Source of the DNA: Mycobacterium sp. 050128
GTDB lineage: Bacteria > Actinomycetota > Actinomycetes > Mycobacteriales > Mycobacteriaceae
DNA: 64,000 bases
Direction: 5' to 3'
Assembly (NCBI RefSeq): GCF_036409155.1
Contig: NZ_JAZGLW010000001.1
Coordinates: forward strand, 2,170,001 to 2,234,000
Under the pieces are notes generated by a model, which was not told the origin of the DNA, did no database searches, and saw nothing but the letters and a program-made list of their open reading frames with translations. Position 1 is the stretch's first letter. Each line of letters opens with the position of its first letter. A program made the translations under genes and the position numbers. This document shows, in pieces, positions 26,909 to 35,393 of this stretch.

Positions 26909-27559
26909 ATGGCCGACGAGATCGATTCCGACTCGTCATCGGACGGAGACCGACACCCGGGCAATCTCGATGCCCAGGCGCCGCAACGCGGCCTACGGCA
27001 GGGCTGGCAGAGGGTCCCACCGGGTCTTCGGACGGTAATACCCCTGACTCTGTTGGTGTCCGTCGTGATCGTCGGCTTTTACAACTGGGTGCGGCCTTCA
27101 CGGGACGATTGGTCGCATCTGCCGGACCGACTTATCTGCCAGATGCAGTCGGTGACCAGACCGCCGCCCGCGCTCGTCGTGGACTCCGTCGGGGTCACCC
27201 ATCCCCGGGCCGACGTCCTGCAGCTCGTGGTGCACTTCGCCCAACCACTGCCGGCGGCGCCGAGCTACCAATTGACCTACCGCGTCGCCAACAACGGCAC
27301 CCCGTTCGCCGTGCTGACCCAGCGGCCGGGCAGCGACGACTTGGCGATCAGCAACATCCGATCCGACGGTGCCGACATCAGTACGGATCTTGGCACGCAC
27401 GCCAGAAGGACGGCACCCGACACCGTCGAGATGACGCTGAACCTAACGAAATTCGGTATCCAGAAGGACTTCGTGAGCCCTGCGCTCACGGTTTCGTCTC
27501 AGCTCGACGCGCGGCGCGGCGAACCGATGGCCTATGCGTTGCAGGTTTGCCACGGATAA
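26909..27559 (+). CDS. membrane-anchored protein of unknown function (Rv3483c type)
   Basis: A 216-residue protein. An acidic, disordered N-terminus is followed by one membrane helix (about residues 42-60, VIPLTLLVSVVIVGFYNWV) and an extracytoplasmic domain of about 150 residues rich in beta strands. A strong AGGAGGAGAAC precedes the ATG. The place next to cpsA matches Rv3483c (about 220 aa). I recognise no enzyme motif. Divergent transcription from cpsA over a 266-bp spacer would allow shared control in the envelope. Confidence 0.75.
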   Translation: MADEIDSDSSSDGDRHPGNLDAQAPQRGLRQGWQRVPPGLRTVIPLTLLVSVVIVGFYNWVRPSRDDWSHLPDRLICQMQSVTRPPPALVVDSVGVTHPRADVLQLVVHFAQPLPAAPSYQLTYRVANNGTPFAVLTQRPGSDDLAISNIRSDGADISTDLGTHARRTAPDTVEMTLNLTKFGIQKDFVSPALTVSSQLDARRGEPMAYALQVCHG

Positions 27560-27581
27560 CGAAAGCTGTTGTGGCCCAAAG

Positions 27582-27824
27582 TTAGCGAACTTTTTCGAGG
27601 TCCTCGCCCGAATGGTAGAACACCCGGATATTCGACCCGGTGACTATCTCTGCGAGGTATACGCCGAGCGGTTCGACTTCGTAGTAAAAGTGAACGTAGC
27701 CATGCTTATCCAAAGCGGTGGCACAGGTCAGGCCCGGCGCCCCGCACCGTTGCTTGGTGGGCAACGCGAGTACACCGATTACCAGCATGACGATGATTCC
27801 GATCAAGACTGGGGCTTTGTTCAC
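27582..27824 (-). CDS. small membrane protein, 80 residues
   Basis: Read leftward from GTG at 27824: one N-terminal hydrophobic helix (KAPVLIGIIVMLVIGVLALP), then a short domain with two cysteines (QRCGAPGLTC) that could pair. The frame is open to 28013 but the extra part overlaps the divergent transporter gene, and only the GTG has a GAGG ribosome site seven bases upstream. Family and function unknown. Confidence 0.6.
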   Translation of the reverse strand: MNKAPVLIGIIVMLVIGVLALPTKQRCGAPGLTCATALDKHGYVHFYYEVEPLGVYLAEIVTGSNIRVFYHSGEDLEKVR

Positions 27825-27909
27825 GGTGTGCCTCGTTTGCACGGAATACGTCACCGATGGAGTGTAAGCGCAACATCGCCTGATGCCGGGGAAGTAGGGT
27901 CTGTCAGCT

Positions 27910-29061
27910 ATGACGAGTGCAACGTCTGACAACCCATCGTCGTCGCATGCCCGGGTCGAGGTGCTCGGCAATATCGGCCCCAACTGGTTTGCCTCGGTAA
28001 TGGGAACGGGCATTGTTGCTATCGGTGGTGCGACGCTGCCGTTTCACGTGGTGGGTCTGCGCACGTTCGCGGAGGCGGTGTGGGTCATCGCCGCGGTCTT
28101 GCTGGTGGCGCTGATTGTCTTGGTGGGTAGTCATTGGCTGCGTCACCCCACGGTGGCGCGCGGTCACGCTCGCAATCCGCAGATGGCCCATTTCTACGGC
28201 GCCGCGCCGATGGCGCTGATGACCGTCGGCGGGGGAGCGCTGGTGGTCGGCAGGGACCTGATCGGCGCGCGCGTCGCCGTCGACCTGGACTGGGTGCTGT
28301 GGACCGCGGGAACCCTCGGCGGTCTGTTCACGGCGGTCAGCATCCCGTTTCTGATGTTCACCCAGCACGACGTCGAACCCGATGCCGCCTTCGGCGGCTG
28401 GCTGATGCCCGTGGTTCCGCCCATGGTGACCGCGGCGATGGGTGCGATGCTGTTGCCGCACATCGCCGCGGGCACCGGCCGTCAGACCATGCTCTATTTC
28501 TGTTACGCGATGTTCGGGTTGTCGTTGCTGGCCTCTTTCAACATCATCGCGATGATCTGGAGCCGACTGGTGCTGTATGGCACCTCGGGCACCGCGCGAG
28601 TGCCGACGCTGTGGATCGTGTTGGGTCCGCTTGGTCAATCCATCACGGCCGCAGGACTTCTCGGGACGGCCGCGTTGCACGGCTCCATCGACCACGACGT
28701 GGCCGAGGACCTGAACGCGTTCGCGATCCTGTATGGGGTTCCGGTGTGGGGCTTCGCGGTGTTGTGGATCGCGCTGGCCACCGCGCTCACCGTGCGCACC
28801 CTGCGCCGCGGGATGCCGTTCGCCCTGACGTGGTGGAGCCTGACGTTCCCGGTCGGCACCTTCGTGACCGGGACTTCGCAGCTTGCCGCGCACACGCATC
28901 TGCCGGCCTTCAAGGTGGCCGCGGCGATCGCCTACGCCGGTCTGCTCTTCACCTGGTTGTTGGTGGCGGTCCGCACCGCTCGGGGCAGTCTGCGTGGCAA
29001 TCTGCTCAAGCTGCCGCCGAGTAGTGCTCCGATCAAGGCCCACAAGGAGCAGGTGTCCTGA
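27910..29061 (+). CDS. TDT/SLAC1-family transporter (TehA/Mae1-like)
   Basis: A 383-residue integral membrane protein with about ten hydrophobic segments. The opening NIGPNWFASVMGTGIVAIGG is the hallmark of the tellurite-resistance/dicarboxylate (TDT) family that includes TehA, Mae1 and plant SLAC1 anion channels. The family moves malate, sulfite or other small anions; the sequence alone does not pick one. No orthologue is recalled at this spot in M. tuberculosis, so it begins the accessory-looking block. It diverges from the small membrane gene over 85 bp. Confidence 0.82.
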   Translation: MTSATSDNPSSSHARVEVLGNIGPNWFASVMGTGIVAIGGATLPFHVVGLRTFAEAVWVIAAVLLVALIVLVGSHWLRHPTVARGHARNPQMAHFYGAAPMALMTVGGGALVVGRDLIGARVAVDLDWVLWTAGTLGGLFTAVSIPFLMFTQHDVEPDAAFGGWLMPVVPPMVTAAMGAMLLPHIAAGTGRQTMLYFCYAMFGLSLLASFNIIAMIWSRLVLYGTSGTARVPTLWIVLGPLGQSITAAGLLGTAALHGSIDHDVAEDLNAFAILYGVPVWGFAVLWIALATALTVRTLRRGMPFALTWWSLTFPVGTFVTGTSQLAAHTHLPAFKVAAAIAYAGLLFTWLLVAVRTARGSLRGNLLKLPPSSAPIKAHKEQVS

Positions 29062-29234
29062 GGGCTAAGCCGAACACCGATCAGCGGCAGCGCGATTCGC
29101 ACGATGCCACGCTGAACAAGTATTAGGTAGCAGCGCGGGTGAAGCTTGCGAGTGTTGCCGGCAAACGCTGACGTGCGGTAAATACTTGGCTTGCAACGTA
29201 TCGCGCATTTGCTGACGACGCGTGACCGCGCACC

Positions 29235-29262
29235 GTTTTGAGACACCGGTCCGGGTGGGTAG
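29235..29262 (+). promoter_or_regulatory. possible SigF-type promoter
   Basis: GTTT (29235-29238) and GGGTAG (29257-29262) are separated by 18 bases, near the edge of the mycobacterial SigF pattern GTTT-N14-18-GGGTA. It would place the transcript start about 20-25 bases before the ATG at 29292. There are alternative readings of the GGGTGGGTAG run. Confidence 0.35.
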
Positions 29263-29291
29263 GCAACGTTGAATTCGCTCGGGGAGTGAAC

Positions 29292-29540
29292 ATGTCGGAT
29301 CCGCGGGTACCGGCAGCGTCAGCGTCAGAGGACCCAAGGCCCGAACAGGATATGGAACGGAGGATACGGATGCGCGCTGAAGAAGGCGACGAATCAGTCA
29401 ACGATTACGCCCGCAAAGGCAAGCAAACGCACGATCGCATTAAGCAAGCACGGCGATCGGGAGGCCCGGTGGGGCGGATCGCACAGCGGCTCGCCAAGTT
29501 CTTTCGCGGCGAACACGATTCCCCAGGCGGCAACGACTGA
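29292..29540 (+). CDS. small charged protein, 82 residues
   Basis: A short, highly charged, probably disordered protein with no cysteine and no membrane segment. It is rich in Arg, Lys, Glu and Asp (MERRIRMRAEEGDESVNDYA) with a basic C-terminal third (RIAQRLAKFFRGE). The in-frame open region runs upstream to 29238, but the ATG at 29292 follows GGGGAGTG and is the better start. It lies 24 bp before the hydrolase gene and may be co-transcribed. A possible SigF-type promoter upstream would make it a stress protein. No family recognised. Confidence 0.55.
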   Translation: MSDPRVPAASASEDPRPEQDMERRIRMRAEEGDESVNDYARKGKQTHDRIKQARRSGGPVGRIAQRLAKFFRGEHDSPGGND

Positions 29541-29564
29541 TCGGGGTGGTCTTACGATCTCCTG

Positions 29565-30440
29565 ATGACGACGGCGCCTGAACAGTTCTCCACCTCAGGG
29601 ATAGGCGGCGTTCGTATCGTCGCCGATCGCCAGGGCGAGCCGCTTTCCCGGGCCGTGGTGTTCTTGCACGGCGGCGGACAGACCCGTCGCTCCTGGGGCC
29701 GCGCGGCTGCCGCGGTCGCCAAGCGCGGCTGGCAAGCCGTCACGATCGATTTGCGGGGCCACGGCGAGTCCGACTGGTCCAGCGAAGGCGACTACCGCGT
29801 CGTCAGCTTTGCCGCCGACGTCCAAGAGGTGCTGCGGGGGCTGCCGCCGAAACCCGTATTGGTGGGCGCCTCGCTGGGCGGGTTCACCTCGATGCTGCTG
29901 GCCGGGGAGATCTCGCCCGGCATCGCCAGCGCCATCGTTCTCGTCGACATCGTGCCCAACATGGAGCAGTCCGGGGCGAATCGCATTCACAACTTCATGG
30001 CCGACCGGGTGGAATCCGGGTTCGCCTCATTGGAAGAAGTCGCCGACGCGATCGCCGAATACAACCCGCACCGGCCAAGGCCGACGGACCTCGAGGGGCT
30101 GACCACCAATCTGCGCCGCCGCGGGGATCGTTGGTATTGGCATTGGGATCCCCAATTCATCAGTGGCACTGCGGCTTTCCCGCCATTCGAGGTAACCGAT
30201 GCCGATCGCATGCACGCCGCCGTCGAGGCGATCCTGCGCAGTGGTGTGCCCATGCTGCTGGTTCGTGGCCAAGTGAGCGATCTGGTCAGCCAGGAGCGCG
30301 CCGACGAATTTCTCGCCCGCTTTCCCGAGGTCGAGTTCACCGATGTGCACGGTGCGGGGCACATGGTCGCCGGCGACCGCAACGACGTTTTCGCCGGAGC
30401 TGTCCTGGATTTCCTGTCCCGCCACGTTGACGTCGGATAA
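29565..30440 (+). CDS. alpha/beta-hydrolase, bromoperoxidase/esterase type
   Basis: A 291-residue alpha/beta-hydrolase. The oxyanion segment is FLHGGGQTRRSW, the nucleophile elbow is VGASLGGFTS (Ser in Gly-x-Ser-x-Gly), and the catalytic His is in VHGAGHMVAGDRND; an Asp probably lies in the RGQVSDLVS loop. There is no signal peptide, so it is cytoplasmic. It resembles the non-haem peroxidase (Bpo)/epoxide-hydrolase group. Substrate unknown. Confidence 0.82.
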   Translation: MTTAPEQFSTSGIGGVRIVADRQGEPLSRAVVFLHGGGQTRRSWGRAAAAVAKRGWQAVTIDLRGHGESDWSSEGDYRVVSFAADVQEVLRGLPPKPVLVGASLGGFTSMLLAGEISPGIASAIVLVDIVPNMEQSGANRIHNFMADRVESGFASLEEVADAIAEYNPHRPRPTDLEGLTTNLRRRGDRWYWHWDPQFISGTAAFPPFEVTDADRMHAAVEAILRSGVPMLLVRGQVSDLVSQERADEFLARFPEVEFTDVHGAGHMVAGDRNDVFAGAVLDFLSRHVDVG

Positions 30441-30564
30441 CGTCCGGCCATTTGCCAGCCGCACCTGGGCCATTGCGAGCGACCCCGTCGGCGTCCTCGC
30501 GGCTCTGACCAGGAGCAAGCCGTATCGGGCTGGTAGCATCCTGGCCCGACAAGAGGAGAGCGGC

Positions 30565-31209
30565 GTGGCTATAGCGCGGTTGCGGGGGTTGGGTTTGTTC
30601 GCTGCCATGATGGTGGCGGCGACGGTGTTTGCGAATAAGGCTGCGGCAGAGGAGCCGCCGATGCCGGGTGTGCAGCTTGAGGACGAAAGCAGCAGGTGCA
30701 CAGCGGGTTTCGCCGCGCAAGGCAATGACGGCAGCTATTACTTGCTGACCAGCGGCCACTGCGACGCGCACGACGGTTCGGTATGGACCTATGGCCCGAG
30801 CATCCCGCTGGGGGCGATCACCGTCAGCGAGAAAGAGGGCGACAAGCGCGACGCCGCCATCATCCGCCTCAACCCCGCTGTGGGCGTGCCAACCGGTGGT
30901 GTCGGTGGACTAACTATCCGAGATGTGTTGAGCAGCAACGAACTTAAGGTAGGTACACCGTTCTGCAAGTTGGGTGCGGTCACCGGAGAGACCTGCGGAA
31001 CCATCACCGCGATCAACGGCGATGTGGTCGAAGCCGGCGTGTACAGCCTGGGTGGCGACAGCGGTAGTCCCGGCTACGTGAAGAACGACGATGGGACCGT
31101 AAGTGCGGTGGGTATCTTGATGTCCTCGCCGGAGGGGGACGACAACACCACCTACTTCACCCTCGTGCAGCCGCTGTTGGGCAAGTGGGGAATCCGCATT
31201 CTGCCCTGA
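30565..31209 (+). CDS. secreted chymotrypsin-like (S1) serine protease
   Basis: A 214-residue protein from GTG (30565), which follows AAGAGGAGAG. The signal peptide is MAIARLRGLGLFAAMMVAAT ending near the Ala-rich AAAEE. The catalytic triad is visible: His in SGHCDAH, Asp in GDKRDAAIIRL and Ser in GGDSGSPGY. Four cysteines could form two disulfides. It resembles the Rv1815-type secreted proteases of mycobacteria. The upstream in-frame extension to 30343 overlaps the previous gene and lacks a ribosome site. Confidence 0.85.
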   Translation: MAIARLRGLGLFAAMMVAATVFANKAAAEEPPMPGVQLEDESSRCTAGFAAQGNDGSYYLLTSGHCDAHDGSVWTYGPSIPLGAITVSEKEGDKRDAAIIRLNPAVGVPTGGVGGLTIRDVLSSNELKVGTPFCKLGAVTGETCGTITAINGDVVEAGVYSLGGDSGSPGYVKNDDGTVSAVGILMSSPEGDDNTTYFTLVQPLLGKWGIRILP

Positions 31210-31353
31210 CGAGTCCCGGGTTTCGGCGCGCTCGGTATGGGGTACTAGCCGCTCCGGCATCTTGAATACGGACCCGCGCCGCCCGGTAGGGTCCCTGGGT
31301 GTTGACAGAGGCAACGTGGGGTTAGCGGCACCAGCAACACAAGGGAGTGGTCG

Positions 31354-31818
31354 GTGAAACGTGAGATCGTGATCGGCGCGGCCGGCGTCGCCATGGTGGT
31401 CGCAAGCTGTGTCGGCTGTTCGAGCAACAAGTCCAACACCGGCGCATCGGGCACGGCGGCAGCACCGGCCGGCCCCCAGGTCATCGTGGACGGCCAGAAG
31501 CAGAACGTCTCTGGCCAGGTCACGTGCACGCCGGCCGGCGACAACATCAACATCGGCATCGGTGACGCTTCCGCCGGCGTGGGCGCGGTCATCAGCAACG
31601 CCAACCCGCCCATCGTCCATGCGGTCGGGTTGGGCAACGTCAACGGCATCGCGTTCGGCTATTCCGATGCCGCGCCGAACCAGGCCAGCAATGCCGGGGC
31701 CGCGGTGGACGGCAAGTACTACGCGATCAAGGGCACTGCAACCGGTACCGATATGACCAATCCGGAACAGCCGCAGACGCTAACCAAGCCTTTTGAGATG
31801 GACGTGACCTGCCCGTAG
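31354..31818 (+). CDS. LpqH-family (19-kDa antigen-like) lipoprotein
   Basis: A 154-residue lipoprotein. The signal peptide MKREIVIGAAGVAMVVASCV ends in a lipobox with the modified Cys in VGCSSNKSN. The mature part matches the 19-kDa antigen pattern: VIVDGQKQNVSGQVTC near the start, GLGNVNGIAFGYSDA in the middle and a final cysteine in FEMDVTCP that probably pairs with the first. GTG start. It may be the local LpqH or a paralogue; without a search I leave the symbol blank. LpqH proteins are surface-exposed TLR2 ligands. Confidence 0.8.
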   Translation: MKREIVIGAAGVAMVVASCVGCSSNKSNTGASGTAAAPAGPQVIVDGQKQNVSGQVTCTPAGDNINIGIGDASAGVGAVISNANPPIVHAVGLGNVNGIAFGYSDAAPNQASNAGAAVDGKYYAIKGTATGTDMTNPEQPQTLTKPFEMDVTCP

Positions 31819-31871
31819 CGCGGGCCAACGAGACATCGTCGGGGCCGAAGGGGCCCAGAGGGGACGCAGCT

Positions 31872-32807
31872 ATGTCGAAAAAGCGTGTCAGCGCGGTGGC
31901 GCTCGCGGCGGGACTCAGCATCTCCGCATTGAACCCGGGATTCGCGAGTGCCTTCCCACTCGACCCACCGCCGTGCCCGAATGGCAGCTGCCAGGGTGGG
32001 CCCGGCGGACCCGGCGGACCGCGTAGCCCGCAGGCGCCGGAAACCACCGCCCCGCCGGCTACCACCGCGGCGCCCGCGACCACTGCCGCGCCCGCGACTA
32101 CGGCTGCTCCGCAGACCACCGCTGCGCCGCAGACCACTGCCGCGCCGCAGACCACTGAGCAGCCGAGTCCGCAGACCACCGCGCCGCAAACCACCCCGAG
32201 CACGACCGCACCGGCCACGCAGACCACGAGCCCGCCGGCCAGCCAAACGACCACGCCGGCCCAACAGACCACGACTGCGCCGACCAGCCAAACCACGACG
32301 CCCGCCGAACAGACCACTACGGCGCCGAGCGCTCAAACCACGACGCCGGCGGGCAGCCAAACCACCTCGCCGTCCGGACAGCGACCCACTCGGACCGTGG
32401 TGGCCCCGAGCACCCAACCGCCGCACGAGCCGTATCAGCCGCGCGGCACCTACCTGACGGCCTCCGCCGAGATCGGCGGACCGATGGACTCATCTGTCGG
32501 CTTCAGCGTCGTCGGCCATGGGGCACCGCCGCCACCGCCGCCGCGGGGCTGGGGCTGGAACGACGGCCCGCCTCCGGGTCACCCGCCACCACACTGGTAC
32601 GGCCCGCCGCCTGCGGGTGGCTGGGACGGCCCACCGCCTCCTGGTGGCTGGAACCGTCCGTGGGTCGGGCCGCCGCGTGATGTGGTGTATGCGCGCAGCA
32701 ACTTCTCGCCGTTTGCCTACAACACCTTTACCGTCGTACCGGTCTTCAACTGGCAGTTCGGCGGTTGGGGTTACTGGTTCTTCGGTGTGTGGGTCCCGCT
32801 TTACTAA
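31872..32807 (+). CDS. secreted Thr/Pro-rich mucin-like protein
   Basis: A 311-residue protein. The signal peptide MSKKRVSAVALAAGLSISAL has a likely cleavage after GFASA. Residues 58-165 are Thr/Pro/Ala/Gln repeats (AAPQTTAAPQTT), a substrate pattern for mycobacterial O-mannosylation. Residues 215-265 are Pro/Gly/Trp-rich (PPPPGGWNRPW). The C-terminus NWQFGGWGYWFFGVWVPLY is very aromatic and looks like an envelope-binding end. GAGGGG precedes the ATG. It is probably a surface glycoprotein. A 7-bp stem spans its stop codon and could weakly terminate. Confidence 0.75.
   Translation: MSKKRVSAVALAAGLSISALNPGFASAFPLDPPPCPNGSCQGGPGGPGGPRSPQAPETTAPPATTAAPATTAAPATTAAPQTTAAPQTTAAPQTTEQPSPQTTAPQTTPSTTAPATQTTSPPASQTTTPAQQTTTAPTSQTTTPAEQTTTAPSAQTTTPAGSQTTSPSGQRPTRTVVAPSTQPPHEPYQPRGTYLTASAEIGGPMDSSVGFSVVGHGAPPPPPPRGWGWNDGPPPGHPPPHWYGPPPAGGWDGPPPPGGWNRPWVGPPRDVVYARSNFSPFAYNTFTVVPVFNWQFGGWGYWFFGVWVPLY
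32043..32366 (+). repeat. Thr/Pro-coding tandem repeats
   Basis: Low-complexity, in-frame units of roughly 15-18 bp encode AAPQTT, AAPATT and QTTTPA blocks. Three nearly identical 18-bp copies (AAPQTT) lie together at about 32106-32159. Such arrays vary in length between strains. Confidence 0.8.
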
Positions 32808-32826
32808 GCACACCGAAAACCCTTAG

Positions 32827-33597
32827 TTGGAGCGACGATTCGCCAGGCTGGGCCGCGATGGCGGCCTGGTCACCGTCGAGCTGATCAACTCCAAGCCGCT
32901 CAACATCTTGGGTAGCGCGGCCATCGACGAACTGACCCGGGCGTTCCGGGCCATCAGCCACGACAGCGACGTCAGGGTCGTGGTGCTGCGCGGGGCGGGC
33001 GAGCAGGCGTTCATCGGTGGCGCCGACATCAACGAGATGGTCGAGCTGGATCGGTCCACCGGCGAGATTTTCATCCGTCGGCTCGCGGGCTTGTGCGAGG
33101 CGATTCGCGAATGCCCGGTGCCGGTCATCGCCCGACTCGCGGGCTGGTGTCTCGGCGGCGGCCTGGAAGTCGCGATCTGCTGCGATCTGCGGATCGCGGC
33201 GCCGGGGGCCAAATTCGGCATGCCGGAAGTGGCCGTCGGCATCCCCTCCGTCATCCATTCGGCCTTGCTGCCCGCGCTGATCGGGGCCTCGCATGCGGGC
33301 TGGTTGTTGCTGACCGGCGAGACGATCGACGCCGCGACGGCGCTCGGGTGGGGACTCGTCCACGAGGTGGTCGCCGCCGACGAGCTCGACCACCGCATCG
33401 CCGAACTCACCACGAAACTCAGCGGGTTCGGCACATCCGCGGTCCGTCAGCAAAAGCGCCTGCTCAACAAATGGTTCGAGATGACCCTCCACGGGGCGAT
33501 CGAAGACAGCGTCGAGCAGTTCGGTATGGCCTTTCTGACAGGGGAGCCGCAGCAGCACATGCGGGCGTTCCTCTCCCGCAAGCGCGACAAGAGCTAG
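32827..33597 (+). CDS. enoyl-CoA hydratase/isomerase family protein
   Basis: A 256-residue crotonase. The first oxyanion loop is AGEQAFIGGADINEM and the second is LAGWCLGGGLEVAICCDLRI. Typical active-site Glu positions are filled in GMPEVAVGIPSVIHSALLPA. A stop codon lies directly before the TTG at 32827, so the start cannot be further upstream; the TTG has no good ribosome site, which hints at leaderless or coupled translation. It is only 19 bp behind the mucin-like gene. Substrate unknown. Confidence 0.8.
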   Translation: MERRFARLGRDGGLVTVELINSKPLNILGSAAIDELTRAFRAISHDSDVRVVVLRGAGEQAFIGGADINEMVELDRSTGEIFIRRLAGLCEAIRECPVPVIARLAGWCLGGGLEVAICCDLRIAAPGAKFGMPEVAVGIPSVIHSALLPALIGASHAGWLLLTGETIDAATALGWGLVHEVVAADELDHRIAELTTKLSGFGTSAVRQQKRLLNKWFEMTLHGAIEDSVEQFGMAFLTGEPQQHMRAFLSRKRDKS

Positions 33598-33660
33598 TCC
33601 TGCCGTTCGCTGAACGCGAGCGTCGCGGTCAGGGTTGTTGCGTATCGCGCAGCGGAAAAA

Positions 33661-33679
33661 TAAGGTAAGCCTAAGCTTA
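33661..33679. promoter_or_regulatory. likely IdeR/DtxR iron box
   Basis: TAAGGTAAGCCTAAGCTTA matches 15 of 19 positions of the IdeR consensus TTAGGTTAGSCTAACCTAA, including the central AGSCTAA. It lies 42 bp upstream of the diflavin reductase start and downstream of the crotonase stop, where a promoter is needed. Confidence 0.7.
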
Positions 33680-33720
33680 CAAGGAGTGGGTATCACGCGC
33701 GACGACAATGGGAGCGATTC

Positions 33721-35358
33721 ATGACTTCTCAACCAGAGTTCTCGCTCGTTGTCGGCTACGGCAGTGACATGGGCAATGCCGAAGACGCCGCCATGACGTT
33801 CGCCGAAGCGGTCGAGGAGTCGCTGGGCCTCAGCGCCAGCGCCGTCGAATTGAACCAGGTCGAGCCGGCCGACCTGCAATCGGCGACCCACTTCGTCGTC
33901 GTGTGCTCGACGTGGGGCGAGGGCGAGTTTCCGGACAACGCCTCCTTGTTCTGGGAGGCGATCAGCGCCGAGGGCGCCGGGCGGCTGGATCATGTGCGGT
34001 TCGCGGTACTTGCCCTCGGTGACACCGGATACGAGCAGTTCTGCAACGCCGGGCGGCTCCTCGATGAGCGACTGGAAGCCCTGGGCGGAATCCGTCTGAT
34101 GGACCGCGTCGACGTCGACGGCGTCTATGTGCAGGAGGCTGAGGCGTGGACCAACGATCTCGTCAAGCTGCTGTTGGCCGGTCGCACCGATCCTGTGCCC
34201 GCGGTTGCCGTTGGCGCGCCGGAGCCTCGCCCGTCCGACAGCGTTGAACAATTACGGCGCGATCGCAGCCATCCGCTGTTCGACGCGCGCGTCGTGGTCA
34301 ACCGACTGCTCACCACTGCCGAGTCCGACAAAGAGGTCCGGCATTACGAGGTCGACCTTTCCGGTTCCGGAATCGATTACACCGCCGGCGATTCCATTGC
34401 AGTCCATGCCAGCAATGATCCGATCCTTGTTGCAGCGATCCTGAGCGAGTTAGGCGTGGGTGCCGACCACGCCGTCATCGGCTACGACGAGCGGCTCGGC
34501 GAGCTGCTCACCGAGCACCTCGAGATACGGACACCGTCGCGATCGCTGCAGACGTTGGTCGCCGCCCGCACACGCGACGCCGCCGCCAGCGAGCTGGATA
34601 CCGAAGCCGTTGCGGGGCAGGGCTCTTGGTGGTACGGCAAGGACGTGCTCGACCTGATCCGGCTGGGCGAGCTGACTGTCGACGAGGTCGTCGACACCCT
34701 GCGTCTCCTCCAGCCGCGCGACTACTCGATCGCGTCGAGCCCGCTGGTACATCCCGACCACGTGCACCTCACAGTGGCGACGGTTCGTTACACGGTCGGC
34801 GATCGCCGGCATGGCGGCGTCGCCTCGACGTTCCTGGCGGACCGCGGTGACACCGTACGCGTACACCTGCGACCCAACCACTCCTTCCGTTTGCCTGCGG
34901 CCGACGTGCCCATCATCATGATCGGCCCGGGCACCGGCATCGCGCCGTTCCGTGGTTTCCTGCAAGAGCGACAAGCTCTCGGCGCGTCCGGGCGATCATG
35001 GCTGTTCTTCGGAGACCGGCGGCGTCACTGCGACTTCCTCTACGACGACGAGCTGGCTGCCTTCCTCCGGTCGGGCACGCTGACCCGACTCGACTTGGCA
35101 TTCTCTCGCGATGGGGTGGCCGGCGAATCGAAACAGTATGTCCGGCAACGTATGTGGGAGAATGCAGCGGACATCTTCGGCTGGTTGCAGGACGGTGCGT
35201 ATGTCTATGTGTGCGGCGACGCCGAGCGAATGGCCAAGGACGTCGACGAGGCACTACGTGGAATTGTGGGCAGCTGCGGCGGGATGGGCGACGGCGCCGC
35301 ACACGCCTACGTCAACGACCTCATGAAGAACCATCGCTACCTGCGCGATGTCTACTGA
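33721..35358 (+). CDS. NADPH-dependent diflavin reductase (CysJ/P450-reductase-like)
   Basis: A 545-residue protein with three domains in order. The first is a flavodoxin FMN domain (residues about 8-150, with CSTWGEGEFPDNASLFWEA). The second is an FAD domain with the Arg-x-Tyr-Ser motif as RDYSIASSP (about 335). The third is an NADPH domain with IMIGPGTGIAPFRGFLQER and the CysJ-type ending HRYLRDVY. No haem domain and no sulfite-reductase beta gene lie beside it, so the electron acceptor is unknown. The iron box upstream suggests induction under iron starvation and a role such as ferric-siderophore or haem reduction; that part is inference. Confidence 0.85.
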   Translation: MTSQPEFSLVVGYGSDMGNAEDAAMTFAEAVEESLGLSASAVELNQVEPADLQSATHFVVVCSTWGEGEFPDNASLFWEAISAEGAGRLDHVRFAVLALGDTGYEQFCNAGRLLDERLEALGGIRLMDRVDVDGVYVQEAEAWTNDLVKLLLAGRTDPVPAVAVGAPEPRPSDSVEQLRRDRSHPLFDARVVVNRLLTTAESDKEVRHYEVDLSGSGIDYTAGDSIAVHASNDPILVAAILSELGVGADHAVIGYDERLGELLTEHLEIRTPSRSLQTLVAARTRDAAASELDTEAVAGQGSWWYGKDVLDLIRLGELTVDEVVDTLRLLQPRDYSIASSPLVHPDHVHLTVATVRYTVGDRRHGGVASTFLADRGDTVRVHLRPNHSFRLPAADVPIIMIGPGTGIAPFRGFLQERQALGASGRSWLFFGDRRRHCDFLYDDELAAFLRSGTLTRLDLAFSRDGVAGESKQYVRQRMWENAADIFGWLQDGAYVYVCGDAERMAKDVDEALRGIVGSCGGMGDGAAHAYVNDLMKNHRYLRDVY

Positions 35359-35393
35359 CTAGCTGTCGCTTGACCATCGGTATGCGGGGGTGC

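Noticed and set aside
32043..32366. CRISPR-like regular repeats
   Set aside because: The repeats are in-frame, contiguous and encode Thr/Pro blocks with no spacers or cas genes.
32783..32815. Terminator spanning the mucin-like stop codon
   Set aside because: Only a 7-bp stem with a 19-base loop, partly within the gene; not strong enough to list.
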